A stretch of 64,000 bases of DNA from Deltaproteobacteria bacterium (GTDB lineage: Bacteria > Myxococcota_A > UBA9160 > SZUA-336). The stretch covers positions 166,604-230,603 of the forward strand of contig JAJDAJ010000037.1 in the NCBI GenBank assembly GCA_029261925.1. Direction: 5' to 3'. Positions within the stretch are counted from its first letter, which is position 1. Each line of letters opens with the position of its first letter. The notes beneath the pieces were generated by a model. It was not told the DNA's origin. It was given only the letters and a program-made list of their open reading frames with translations, and ran no database searches. Shown here one piece after another: positions 34,684 to 45,495 of the stretch. The translations under genes and the position numbers were made by a program.

Positions 34684-35621
34684 GCGCCTGCCTCCCGGAT
34701 CTGAACGTCCACCACCGGCTCGAGCATCCGCAGGGTCGCGGCATCGCCGTCGATCTCGGCGGCGACCCCCACCCCCAGCGCCCGGTGATCCGCGACGTGA
34801 CCGAACGGCAGGTCACAGACGACCGGGCCGTCGACCTGGTCACCGAGGATCTCGCAGACCGCATCCCGCGCCGAGATCTCAGGGTAGCGCTCCGACTCGC
34901 AGTCCACGAGACATCCGACTGCGACGCCGGCGACCTGCGCGAGCTTGCCCGCCTCGCGCAGCTGGACCAGCGAGCGGTCGAGCGCGTAGGGCTGCTCGTG
35001 GATCTCCTCGAGAAAGAGCACCGCGCCGCGCGTGTCGATCTCCCACGGTGTACCGATGCTCGAGGTCAGGACCTTGAGGTTGCCGCCCACCAGCGTGCCG
35101 CGCGCGAGGCCGGGGCGCAGCGAGGCGCCCTCGAGTGGCGCCTGTCCGTCGGGCTCGCCGCGCAGCAGCGCGAGCAGGCGCGCCCGCGCTGCGGCGTCGT
35201 GATCGGGACGCTCGAGCATCGGCCCGTGGATCGACGCCAGTCCCGCGCAGCGCCACAGGTACAGCAGCAGGCTGGTGGCGTCGCTGTAGCCGACCACCAG
35301 CTTGCGACCGGCGCGCAGCTCGTCGGGGTCGAGCCGGCCCAGGATGCGGCCCGCGCCGTAGCCGCCGCGCGCCAGGATCAGTCCGTGCACGTCGGGGTCG
35401 CGTAGCAGCTCGAGCAGGTCCCCGGCCCGCCGGTCGTCGTCGCCGGCCAGGTAGCCGCGACGGTCGAGGAGGTGGGGCGCCCGCCGCACCGCGTAGCCGC
35501 TGTGCTCGAGCCACGAGATGCAGCTCTCGAGTGCCGCGGGATCCGCCACCGGACCCGAGGGCGCGCAGACCCCGAGCGTCGATCCCGGCGGGAGCGCACG
35601 GGGCTTCAGCGCCGGCTTCAA
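34680..35621 (-). CDS. ldcA: LD-carboxypeptidase (S66 family)
   Basis: Removes terminal D-Ala from peptidoglycan tetrapeptide in recycling. 313 residues from TTG, sharing bases with the dnaB stop codon (TTGA). Signatures: GVCAPSGPVADP, ARGGYGAGRIL, nucleophile Ser in GYSDATSLLL, Glu in FLEEIHEQPYALDR, and His in PFGHVADH. The Ser-Glu-His triad of S66 peptidases is complete. Start chosen because a longer frame would run far into dnaB. Confidence 0.9.
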   Translation of the reverse strand: MKPALKPRALPPGSTLGVCAPSGPVADPAALESCISWLEHSGYAVRRAPHLLDRRGYLAGDDDRRAGDLLELLRDPDVHGLILARGGYGAGRILGRLDPDELRAGRKLVVGYSDATSLLLYLWRCAGLASIHGPMLERPDHDAAARARLLALLRGEPDGQAPLEGASLRPGLARGTLVGGNLKVLTSSIGTPWEIDTRGAVLFLEEIHEQPYALDRSLVQLREAGKLAQVAGVAVGCLVDCESERYPEISARDAVCEILGDQVDGPVVCDLPFGHVADHRALGVGVAAEIDGDAATLRMLEPVVDVQIREAGA

Positions 35622-37057
35622 AAAATCGGCTCCGGCTCCCCGCCCCACTCCCCGCCCGCGTCCAGATCGTCGGCCGGGCCGAAGCCGACCGCCGCAGGCG
35701 CGTCGTCGCGCCGCGCCAGGCTGTGGAAGCGACCGCACTCCTTGGCGAACTGCAGCTTGACGGTGCCGATGGGCCCGTTGCGCTGCTTGGCGATAATCAC
35801 CTCGGCGAGGCCGGCGTCCGGGCTCTCCTCGTCGTAGACCTCGTCGCGGTAGATGAACATGACCTTGTCGGCGTCCTGCTCGATCGCGCCCGACTCGCGC
35901 AGGTCGGCGAGCATCGGTCGCTTGTCCGGCCGGTTCTCGGGGCCGCGGTTGAGCTGCGAGAGCGCGATCACCGGCACGTCGAGATCCTTGGCCAGCAGCT
36001 TGAGCGAGCGACTGATGTCCGCGACCTGCTGCTCGCGGCGCTCCTCGCTCGAGCGCCCCTGCACGAGCTGGATGTAGTCGATCACGATCATGGTCAGCTT
36101 GTGCTCGCGGTGCAGGCGTCGCGCCTTCGCCGAGATGTCGCTCACGTTGACCGCCATGCTGTCGTCGAAGAAGAGCAGCTGCTGCTCGAGCACCGAGGCG
36201 GCGCGCGTCAGGGCGCGGAAGTCGCGGTCCGAGAGCATGCCGTTGCGGAAGCGCGAGTTGTCGATCTCGGCCTCGCCGAGCAGCAGGCGCATGACCAGCT
36301 CGCGCTTGGTCATCTCGAGCGAGAAGAAGGCCACGCAGCCGCCATCGTCGAGCGCGTGGTTGCGCGCGAAGTTCAGCGCCAGCGCGGTCTTGCCCATGCT
36401 GGGCCGGGCGGCGAGCACGATCAGCTCGCCGCCGTCGAGCCCGCCGGTACGCCGGTCGAAGTCCTCGTACCCGGTCCGGGCACCGGTGATCGCGCCGGAC
36501 TGCACCTTCTCGATGTAGTCGAAGGCGCCGCGCATCTCGTCCGACATCGAGGTGAAGCCCGAGTCGGCGTGCCCCAGCGCGATCGACAGGATCTGGCGCT
36601 CGGCCTCGCCGAGCAGCTCGCTCGCCTGATCGCCGCCGTCGTAGCCACGCGAGGCGAGCTGCTCGCAGGTGCGGATCAGCGCACGCGAGAGCGACTTCTC
36701 GCGCACGATGCGCGCGTGGTGCTCCACGTGGGCCGTGGTGACGACGGCGTCGGCGACCTCGGCCAGGAATGCGGGGCCGCCCGTGTCGGCGAGGCGCTGG
36801 TGCGTGTCGAGATAGTCGCGCAGCGTGATCAGCGTGATCGCCTGCTGCTTCGCGGCGAGCTCGATGAACGCCTCCCAGATCAGCCGGTGTCGCGGCAGGT
36901 CGAAGGAGTGCGGGCCGAGCTTGTCCTGGACCTTGTACAGGGCATCGTGGTCCAGAAGGATCGCGGCGAGGACGGCGCGCTCGGCCTCGTGGTCGGCCGG
37001 GATCGCTCGCAGACGTTCGGATCGCGTGCTCTCGCGCGCCACCACGGATCCCCCCAC
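35618..37057 (-). CDS. dnaB: Replicative DNA helicase
   Basis: Hexameric helicase of the replication fork. 479 residues: N-terminal primase-interacting domain (AERAVLAAILLDHDAL), RecA-like domain with ARPSMGKTALALNFA (Walker A), VIDYIQLVQG (Walker B), ALSQLNRGPENRPDKRP and a C-terminal tail ending in PEPIF. No intein. Last of the rpsF-rplI-dnaB set; stop overlaps the ldcA start. Confidence 0.95.
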   Translation of the reverse strand: MGGSVVARESTRSERLRAIPADHEAERAVLAAILLDHDALYKVQDKLGPHSFDLPRHRLIWEAFIELAAKQQAITLITLRDYLDTHQRLADTGGPAFLAEVADAVVTTAHVEHHARIVREKSLSRALIRTCEQLASRGYDGGDQASELLGEAERQILSIALGHADSGFTSMSDEMRGAFDYIEKVQSGAITGARTGYEDFDRRTGGLDGGELIVLAARPSMGKTALALNFARNHALDDGGCVAFFSLEMTKRELVMRLLLGEAEIDNSRFRNGMLSDRDFRALTRAASVLEQQLLFFDDSMAVNVSDISAKARRLHREHKLTMIVIDYIQLVQGRSSEERREQQVADISRSLKLLAKDLDVPVIALSQLNRGPENRPDKRPMLADLRESGAIEQDADKVMFIYRDEVYDEESPDAGLAEVIIAKQRNGPIGTVKLQFAKECGRFHSLARRDDAPAAVGFGPADDLDAGGEWGGEPEPIF

Positions 37058-37120
37058 AGGATGCGCTGCCGGTCGAAGAACCGGCCGCCCCGGGATTCTA
37101 CACGCCGCGGCCGAGCGAGC

Positions 37121-37687
37121 TCAAGAGTCGTCTTGGTCGTCGTCTTCGTCGTCGGCCCTGCCGGAGCGCGAGAGCTCCCGGCCCGTGGGATCGAGATCGG
37201 TGGCATCCTCGATGTCCAGGATCTCCAGGGGCAGCGCTCCGGTCACCACGATCACGTTGAGCGTGATGGAGACCTCGCGGTGCAGGCGCACCTCGGCCTC
37301 GTGCAGGCCCGTCTGCTTGATGGGCTCGGTGATCTGGATCCTGCGCCGCTCGATGTCGAAGCCGTGCTCGGCCAGGCGCGCCGCGATGTCCGCGTTGGTC
37401 ACGGAGCCGAAGAGCTTGCCCTCGTCGCTGGCCTGAACCTCGAAGGTGAGGTTGAGCTGGGAGAGCTGGGCAGCCCGCTCCTCGAAGTAGCCGACGGCCT
37501 TCTTCTCCTTCTCCTCGATCACGCGGCGCTTGTGGTCGAGCTCGTTGACGCGGCCGTCGGTGGCCAGCATGGCCTTGCCCTGCGGAAGCAGGTAGTTGCG
37601 CCCGTAGCCCGCCTTCACGGTCACCACATCGCCGGCCTCACCGAGCTTGGAGATCTCCTCGGTGAGGATCACGCGCATGCTCGCCAC
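37121..37687 (-). CDS. rplI: 50S ribosomal protein L9
   Basis: 188 residues. The N-terminal domain ILTEEISKLGEAGDVVTVKAGYGRNYLLPQG is typical, and the C-terminal RNA-binding domain is normal. An acidic tail (ADDEDDDQDDS) extends beyond the usual end near residue 150. GTG at 37687 lies six bases after GAGGA and is preferred over ATG three codons later. It starts three bases after rpsF ends; there is no rpsR between them. Confidence 0.94.
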   Translation of the reverse strand: MASMRVILTEEISKLGEAGDVVTVKAGYGRNYLLPQGKAMLATDGRVNELDHKRRVIEEKEKKAVGYFEERAAQLSQLNLTFEVQASDEGKLFGSVTNADIAARLAEHGFDIERRRIQITEPIKQTGLHEAEVRLHREVSITLNVIVVTGALPLEILDIEDATDLDPTGRELSRSGRADDEDDDQDDS

Positions 37688-37689
37688 GG

Positions 37690-38259
37690 CTAGTCCTCCT
37701 CGACCTTGTCGCGCGGAGCGCGGCCGCGATCGCCGCGGTCCCGGTCGTCGTCGCGATCGTGCCGCCCGTCGCGGTCGTCGCGGTTTCGCCCGTCGTCGCG
37801 GTTTCGCCCGTCGTCGCGGTCGTCGCCCCGACCCCGGCTCCGGACCTCCTCGGCCTCGCGCTTCTCGCGCTCCTCGCGCTCGCGCTCGCGCTCCTCGCGG
37901 CGCCGGGCCTGCTCGGCGGCCTGCTCCTTGGCCTCCTCGCGCCGCGCCTCGACGTCGCGGACCTCCGGGCTGGCCTGGATCGTCAGGAAGCGCAGCACGT
38001 CGGGATCGATCCGGAGCCGGCGCTCGATCTCGCCGACCTCGCCGCCCAGGCCCAGGTAGTTCACCTGGAAGTAGTGGCCCTTCTGGAACTTGGCGATCTC
38101 GTAGGCCAGCTTGCGCTTGCCCCAGTCGTCGCGCATCAGCACCTCGGCGCCCGAGGTCGAGGCCACCACCTCGTCGATCTTGCCGTGGATCTCGGCCTCG
38201 CGCTCCGCCTCGGCATCGGGCTGGATCACGTAGACGAGCTCGTACTCGCGCAGAATCAT
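37690..38259 (-). CDS. rpsF: 30S ribosomal protein S6
   Basis: 189 residues, much longer than the usual 95-135. The first ~100 form S6 (REYELVYVIQPDAE, WGKRKLAYEIAKFQKGHYF, EIERRLRIDPDVLRFLTI). The rest is charged: an E/R-rich helix (REEREREREEREKREAEE) then an R/D/G-rich low-complexity tail with the unit RDDGRN repeated. At DNA level an 18-nt unit is duplicated near 37791-37826. Confidence 0.93.
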   Translation of the reverse strand: MILREYELVYVIQPDAEAEREAEIHGKIDEVVASTSGAEVLMRDDWGKRKLAYEIAKFQKGHYFQVNYLGLGGEVGEIERRLRIDPDVLRFLTIQASPEVRDVEARREEAKEQAAEQARRREEREREREEREKREAEEVRSRGRGDDRDDGRNRDDGRNRDDRDGRHDRDDDRDRGDRGRAPRDKVEED

Positions 38260-38323
38260 GAGCTTCCTCCTGGGCGTCGGGCCCCCGGAAGCGCTCCGGG
38301 GACCGAGGAAAGGGGTCGGCAGT

Positions 38324-40368
<2,045 letters not shown>

Positions 40369-40372
<4 letters not shown>

Positions 40373-40965
40373 CTCTTCTCCTCCTCTTCGCTGCCCACCG
40401 GCGGCATCGCGTTGAACCGGTTCATGGCAGCTTCCATCCCCTCGGTGATGATCTGCTCGAGAGCCTCGGCGGCCCGGTCGATCGTCTCCGCGAATCGCTC
40501 TTGCTCGGTGCCGCCGAGCTTCCCCAGCACGTGCCCGGTGGCGTCGCGCCGGCCCTGCGGCCGGCCGATGCCCACGCGCAGGCGCGGGAAGTCGGCGGTC
40601 CCCGTCGACTCGATCACGGAGCGGATCCCGTTGTGCCCGCCGTGCCCTCCACCCTTTCGCAGCCGGAGCTTGCCGGCCGGAATGTCCATGTCATCGAAAA
40701 CCAGGATCAGGTCCGCGGGCTCCGCGGGCAGGTACCGCAGCGCCTCCGCAACGGCGCGACCGGAGAGATTCATGTACGTCTCCGGCTTGAGCACGCCCAC
40801 ATCGATTCCGCCGACCCTTCCCCTCCTGAACTGTCCCTCGAACTTGCGGACCTCGTCCGCGAGATGATTGCGCTGCGCGAAGCGATCGCAGGCGAGGAAC
40901 CCGGCATTGTGCGGTGTCTGCTCGTACCGCTTGCCCGGATTCCCCAGTCCGACGATCAGCCGCAT
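40369..40965 (-). CDS. pth: Peptidyl-tRNA hydrolase
   Basis: Frees tRNA from peptidyl-tRNA. 198 residues: [18 protein letters not shown] with catalytic His in [21 protein letters not shown] and [12 protein letters not shown]. Slightly long C-terminus ending in EEEEKR. Follows rplY by 12 bases and overlaps hppA, in the common prs-rplY-pth order. Confidence 0.95.
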
Positions 40966-40977
40966 CCCGCCGCGTCG

Positions 40978-41646
40978 CTACGAGTCGTCGCCGTCGCCCT
41001 CGGCCGAGGCCTCTGCCGCGGCCTGGTCGCCGTCCGGCGCCTCGCCGGCCGCGGCCTCCTCGCCCTCGGCCGCCTCCGCCTCGACCTCGACCACGCGCGG
41101 CGTGATCACGTGCACGAGCGTGCGATCGGGCTCCCCGAGCACCTCGACGCCCACGGGCAGGTCGAGATCGCGCACGTGGATCGCGTCGCCGATGTCCAGA
41201 GCGCTCACGTCCATCTCGATGCGGTCCGGGATCGCCATCGGCAGGACCTCGACCTCGAGCTCGCGAACCACGGTCTCGAGAACGCCGCCCATCTCCACAC
41301 CGTGCGGCTTGCCGGTGAACTCCAGGGGCACCGTGACCTCGATCTTCCGCTTGGGATCGATCACGTAGAAGTCGCAGTGGAGCGGCGTGCGGCGCACCGG
41401 GTCGCGCTGCAGCTCCTTGATGAGCACCAGCTTGCCCTCGGCGCCCACGGCACCCCTCAGGTCCACCAGCGCGTTGGCGCCCACGTGGGCCACGCGGTCG
41501 AGCTCCAGGCTGCCCACGACCAGCGGCACCGGGTCCACGCCGCGGCCGTAGAGGACCGCCGGCACCTGTCCGTTCACCCGAAGCTTGCGGGCCACGCCCT
41601 TGCCGGTGCCCTCGCGGGCACTCACGCTGAGCTGCTGTCTCTGCAT
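40978..41646 (-). CDS. rplY: 50S ribosomal protein L25 (general stress protein Ctc)
   Basis: Binds 5S rRNA. 222 residues in the long Ctc form: an N-terminal L25 domain (REGTGKGVARKLRVNGQVPAVLYG) and a C-terminal beta domain, then an acidic Ala/Glu-rich tail. Lies between prs and pth as in many bacteria. Confidence 0.94.
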   Translation of the reverse strand: MQRQQLSVSAREGTGKGVARKLRVNGQVPAVLYGRGVDPVPLVVGSLELDRVAHVGANALVDLRGAVGAEGKLVLIKELQRDPVRRTPLHCDFYVIDPKRKIEVTVPLEFTGKPHGVEMGGVLETVVRELEVEVLPMAIPDRIEMDVSALDIGDAIHVRDLDLPVGVEVLGEPDRTLVHVITPRVVEVEAEAAEGEEAAAGEAPDGDQAAAEASAEGDGDDS

Positions 41647-41674
41647 CGGAGCTTCCCCTGACGTTCGGTCGCCG

Positions 41675-42625
41675 CTAGACGAAGAGCGAGCTGACCGACT
41701 CCTCGTTGTGGATGCGCCGGATCGCCTCGCCGAGCAGGTGCGAGATGGTCGAGACGCTGATCTTCTCGAGCGGGCCGTCCTGGGCGCGCATCGGGATCGT
41801 GTCGGTCACGATGAGCTGCTCGAGTGACGACTCCTCGATCCGCTTGAGCGCGGGCCCCGAGAGCACGGGGTGGGTGATGGCACCCAGCACGCGCCGCGCC
41901 CCCATGTCCTGGACGGCGTCCGCGGTCTGCGTGAGCGATCCCGCGGTGTCCACGATGTCGTCGACGATGATGGCGGTCTTGTCGCGCACGTCGCCGACGA
42001 TGTGCATGACCTCCGAGACGTTGGCGCGCTCGCGTCGCTTGTCGGCGATCGCCAGGCCGGCGTGCATGCGCTTGGCGAAGGCGCGCGCGCGCTCCACGCC
42101 GCCCGCATCGGGCGAGACCACCACCAGGGGCTCGTCGCGGTCGAGGCGCTCGCGGATGCCGTCGAGCAGCACGGGCATGGCGTAGAGGTTGTCCACCGGG
42201 ATGTCGAAGAAGCCCTGGATCTGGCCCGCGTGCAGGTCCACGCAGAGCAGCCGCTGCGAGCCCGTGGTGGACAGCAGGTCGGCGATCAGCTTCGCGGTGA
42301 TGGGCGAGCGCGGTCGCACCTTGCGGTCCTGGCGGCTGTACCCGTAGTACGGGGTGACCACGGTGATCCGCTTGGCCGACGCGCGCTTGACGGCGTCGAT
42401 CAGGATCAGCAGCTCCATCAGGTTCGTGTTGGCGGGCGCACAGGTCGACTGGATCAGGAACACGTCCATCCCGCGGACGTTTTCCCCCAGCTCCACGCTG
42501 GTCTCGCCGTCGCTGAACTGGCGCACCTCGGCCCGGCCCAGCTCCAGGTCCAGGTAGTCACAGATCTTCTGGGCCAGCGCCGTGTTGGCGTTCCCCGTGA
42601 AGATCTTGATGATGTTGTTGTTCAC
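41675..42625 (-). CDS. prs: Ribose-phosphate pyrophosphokinase
   Basis: Makes PRPP from ribose 5-phosphate and ATP. 316 residues from GTG. Signatures: FSDGETSVELGENVRG, YYGYSRQDRKVRPR, PDAGGVERARAFAK (the PRPP-binding loop) and VDDIVDTAGSL. In many related genomes it directly follows tRNA-Gln; here the receptor array lies in between. Confidence 0.96.
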   Translation of the reverse strand: MNNNIIKIFTGNANTALAQKICDYLDLELGRAEVRQFSDGETSVELGENVRGMDVFLIQSTCAPANTNLMELLILIDAVKRASAKRITVVTPYYGYSRQDRKVRPRSPITAKLIADLLSTTGSQRLLCVDLHAGQIQGFFDIPVDNLYAMPVLLDGIRERLDRDEPLVVVSPDAGGVERARAFAKRMHAGLAIADKRRERANVSEVMHIVGDVRDKTAIIVDDIVDTAGSLTQTADAVQDMGARRVLGAITHPVLSGPALKRIEESSLEQLIVTDTIPMRAQDGPLEKISVSTISHLLGEAIRRIHNEESVSSLFV

Positions 42626-42797
42626 CTGCGCACTCTGAAAAGCGTAATGATTCCAGTAGTTTGCGTGGAGGGCGCGGACGCCGCGAGCCGCACCCCTCTG
42701 GTCGGGACCGGCGGGCGGCGAGACGATAGCAGAACGCGGCGCCGATCGGGGCTGCCGGGGGTCGACTCCCTCGCGCCCCCCCGGCCCGGGCCCGGGC

Positions 42798-45401
42798 TCA
42801 GAACTGGTAGCCGACCCTCATCCCGTAGAAGCGCGGCGGGCCGTACCAGGCGTACGGCGGCGCGCCGAACTCGCGGGGCCCCACCAGGATGTTCTGCTTG
42901 GGGGCAGCGTCCTCGATGTTCTGGATGAAGGCCTCGACCGTCCAGATCTGCTCCGGGCTGCGCCAGATCAGCTTGAAGTCGGTGAGGTGGTAGGCCTCCT
43001 GGAGATCGAACTTCTGGTTGAAGGCGCGGAAGTACGTGTCGTCCTGCCACGAGTACTGGATGCGGGGCGTCAGCGTGCCCCGGTGGCCCAGGGGGATCTC
43101 GTACTCCGCCCAGAGCGTGAACTTCCACTTGGGCGAGCGCGACAGATCGTTGCCCGAGAAGTCGTCGAGGCCGCCGAAGGGCGTGAGCCGTCCGCAGTTG
43201 GCGGGCTGACCGGCGCGGCTGAAGCAGGTGTCCAGGGCCTCGAACGGCCGCGCTCCCGGTGCGTTCTCGGCCGCCAGGTCATCCGCCAGATCGCGCGAAT
43301 CCAGCCGCAGGCGCTCGAAGGTGTTCTCCGCATTCGCCGGGTCCAGCGAGAAGTACTCGCGCGTCTCCGTCTTCAGGAAGGAGACCACCGCCGAGAGCGT
43401 CAGACCGGGGAGCGGCGTGCCGATGGCCTCGAGGTCCCAGCCGTACATCCGCGCATCGGCGTTCTCCGTGCGCAGGGCCAGGCCGTCCAGGACCACCAGC
43501 TGCATGTTGTCGTAGGAGTAGAAGAAGCCCTCCAGGTTCAGCTGCAGGCGCCGGTCGAAGAGCTCCGACTTCGTGCCCACGGCGTAGGCCCAGATCTCCT
43601 CGGGCAGGTACCCGCCGACCGTCCCGGCGCGGAAACCGCCCGACTTGTAGCCGCGGTCCATCTTCGCGTAGAGCAGGTGGTCGCCGCCGAAGGGCCTCCA
43701 GTCGATGCTCGTCCCCCACGGATTGCCGCGGAACGTCGCCTCGCAGGGGACGTTCACCCGGCGCGGTCGCTGCGGCGGGCCGAGGGTGAGGCCGAGACTG
43801 CCGGTGCAGCCCCGGAAGCGGGAGTTGACACCGTCTTCTCCACCCGACGGCACCGTGCGCAGCAGCCAGGTGGACTTCTCGTCCTTGACGAGGCGGCCGC
43901 CCAGCTCGAAGCGCACGTTGTCGGTCACGTGGAACGTCGTGTGCAGCGCGTAGCCGTAGGCCTTGTTGTCGGTGGTCTGCTGGGAGAAGACGCCGTTGTT
44001 CTGCCCCCCGAGCCCCGGGGTCGCCAGGTCACGGCTGGCCCGCTCCCATGCCCAGAAGAAGCCGGCCTGCCAGTCGAAGCGCTCGTCGAAGACGGTCCCG
44101 CCCCACTGCGCCTCGAAGCTGTTCTGCTGGGAGAAGTCGGCCAGGTCGTAGTCGAAGATCGCCCGATCCGTGGCATCGAAGTCCTGGTTGAAGGAGGTCT
44201 CGATCTTCTGCCAGCCGGCGATCAGCTTGAGTCGCGTCTCGCCGAGGCCGGGCAGGCTCGGAACGCTCCAGTCGAGCGCCGACGAGAAGCCCCAGTAGCG
44301 GTTGTCCTGCGCCGACGGAACGTCGAGATAGATCTTGCGCGGGTCGCCGTCCTCGGTCGTCGGCATGGCGATCGCGCCCCGCTCGACCTCCTGGAAGCCC
44401 CGGAAGATGCCGTTCGCGTCGAAGATCGGGGTCCGCTCCCGGTCGCTCTCGGTCCGGTAGCACGCCGCTCCCGCGGGCATGACCGTCGGCACGTTGGCGA
44501 GGCCCGTCTCCGTCCGGGCCGAGCAGGCCACCAGACGGGGGTCCGCGGGCACGATATCGGCCTGGGCCCCGTTGCCGGCCTGGCGGAAGTAGTTGTAGCT
44601 GACCAGCAGGTCCAGGCTGTCCGTGGGCGTGAGCCTGAGGTGGCCGCGCAGACCGAAGTCGTCGTTGTCGAACGGATCCCGGCTGTCGCTCACCAGGACG
44701 TTGTCCAGGTAGCCGTCCCGGTCCTCGTGGTAGACCGCGAGCCGGGCCGCGGCGAACTCGGTCAGCGGCACGTTGACCGCACCCCGGATGCGCACCCGGT
44801 CGTAGTTCCCGAACAGGACGTCGCCGCTGACCTCGTACTCCTGGTGCGGCTTCTTGGTCACCAGGTTGATCCAGCCCGAGGTCGAGTTCTTGCCGCCGCG
44901 CAGACCCTGGGGCCCCCGCTCGACCTTCAGCGTCTCCAGGTCGAAGAACGCCACGCGTGCCGCGGAGGGTCGCGAGTAGCTGATGCCGTCCACGTGGAAG
45001 GCCACCCCCGGCTCGCCCGTCAGCGAGGCGTTCTCGGTGCCCACACCGCGCAGCGTGATGATCGCCGCCGTTCCCTGCTGCCCCACGTGCAGACCCGGCA
45101 CGCTGAACGCCAGCGAGTCGACGTTGACGATGTTCGCGCGATCCAGATCCTCGGCGCTGAACGTCGTGATCGCCTGGGCCTCGTCCTGCACGTCGGTCGC
45201 GTCGATGCGCTCCCCCGTGACCTCGATCGCCTCGATGTCCCGGGGCGGCGCCTCGGCCGGTGAGACGGGTACGGGATCGGCCTCGCCCTGCGGGGCCGCC
45301 TCGGCGTCCTGCGCTCGCGCGGAGGGCATGCCACCCAGTGCGATCGCAGCCGCGAGGACCGGGACCAGGACGGCGGCGCGAAGGGCTCGATTCTTGCGCA
45401 T
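42798..45401 (-). CDS. TonB-dependent outer-membrane receptor, module 1
   Basis: Outer-membrane beta-barrel transporter energised by TonB. 867 residues. A signal peptide ends at about residue 31 (SARAQ). A linker and short EVTGERI stretch precede the plug (about 60-190: SLAFSVPGLHVGQ, TLRGVGTEN, VERGPQGLRGGKNSTSGWINLVTKK). The barrel ends in YGMRVGYQF with a terminal Phe for Bam recognition. Extracellular loops contain Cys pairs. It lies downstream of its secreted partner, after a terminator-like hairpin. The substrate is unknown. Cut from the prs side by a 14-nt palindrome gcccgggcccgggc directly after the stop. Confidence 0.93.
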   Translation of the reverse strand: MRKNRALRAAVLVPVLAAAIALGGMPSARAQDAEAAPQGEADPVPVSPAEAPPRDIEAIEVTGERIDATDVQDEAQAITTFSAEDLDRANIVNVDSLAFSVPGLHVGQQGTAAIITLRGVGTENASLTGEPGVAFHVDGISYSRPSAARVAFFDLETLKVERGPQGLRGGKNSTSGWINLVTKKPHQEYEVSGDVLFGNYDRVRIRGAVNVPLTEFAAARLAVYHEDRDGYLDNVLVSDSRDPFDNDDFGLRGHLRLTPTDSLDLLVSYNYFRQAGNGAQADIVPADPRLVACSARTETGLANVPTVMPAGAACYRTESDRERTPIFDANGIFRGFQEVERGAIAMPTTEDGDPRKIYLDVPSAQDNRYWGFSSALDWSVPSLPGLGETRLKLIAGWQKIETSFNQDFDATDRAIFDYDLADFSQQNSFEAQWGGTVFDERFDWQAGFFWAWERASRDLATPGLGGQNNGVFSQQTTDNKAYGYALHTTFHVTDNVRFELGGRLVKDEKSTWLLRTVPSGGEDGVNSRFRGCTGSLGLTLGPPQRPRRVNVPCEATFRGNPWGTSIDWRPFGGDHLLYAKMDRGYKSGGFRAGTVGGYLPEEIWAYAVGTKSELFDRRLQLNLEGFFYSYDNMQLVVLDGLALRTENADARMYGWDLEAIGTPLPGLTLSAVVSFLKTETREYFSLDPANAENTFERLRLDSRDLADDLAAENAPGARPFEALDTCFSRAGQPANCGRLTPFGGLDDFSGNDLSRSPKWKFTLWAEYEIPLGHRGTLTPRIQYSWQDDTYFRAFNQKFDLQEAYHLTDFKLIWRSPEQIWTVEAFIQNIEDAAPKQNILVGPREFGAPPYAWYGPPRFYGMRVGYQF

Positions 45402-45438
45402 TCGAGGCTCCGGATGGGTCTTCGGGGTCACGTCCCTG

Positions 45439-45473
45439 AAAAAGTGGCCGGGGCCACGGAGGGCCCCGGCCAC
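45439..45473 (-). terminator. Intrinsic-terminator-like hairpin between secreted protein 1 and receptor 1
   Basis: A perfect 12-bp GC stem (gtggccggggcc/ggccccggccac) with a 6-nt loop, followed on the minus strand by five T. It lies 23 bases past the stop of the secreted gene and 38 bases before the receptor ATG. It may reduce receptor expression relative to the secreted protein or act as a processing barrier. Confidence 0.75.
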
Positions 45474-45495
45474 ATTATCACGCTCTCCCGTGGTC

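Noticed and set aside
42626-42797. Attachment-site copy of tRNA-Gln at the other end of the array
   Set aside because: I looked for a duplicate of the tRNA 3' end near prs and did not see one.
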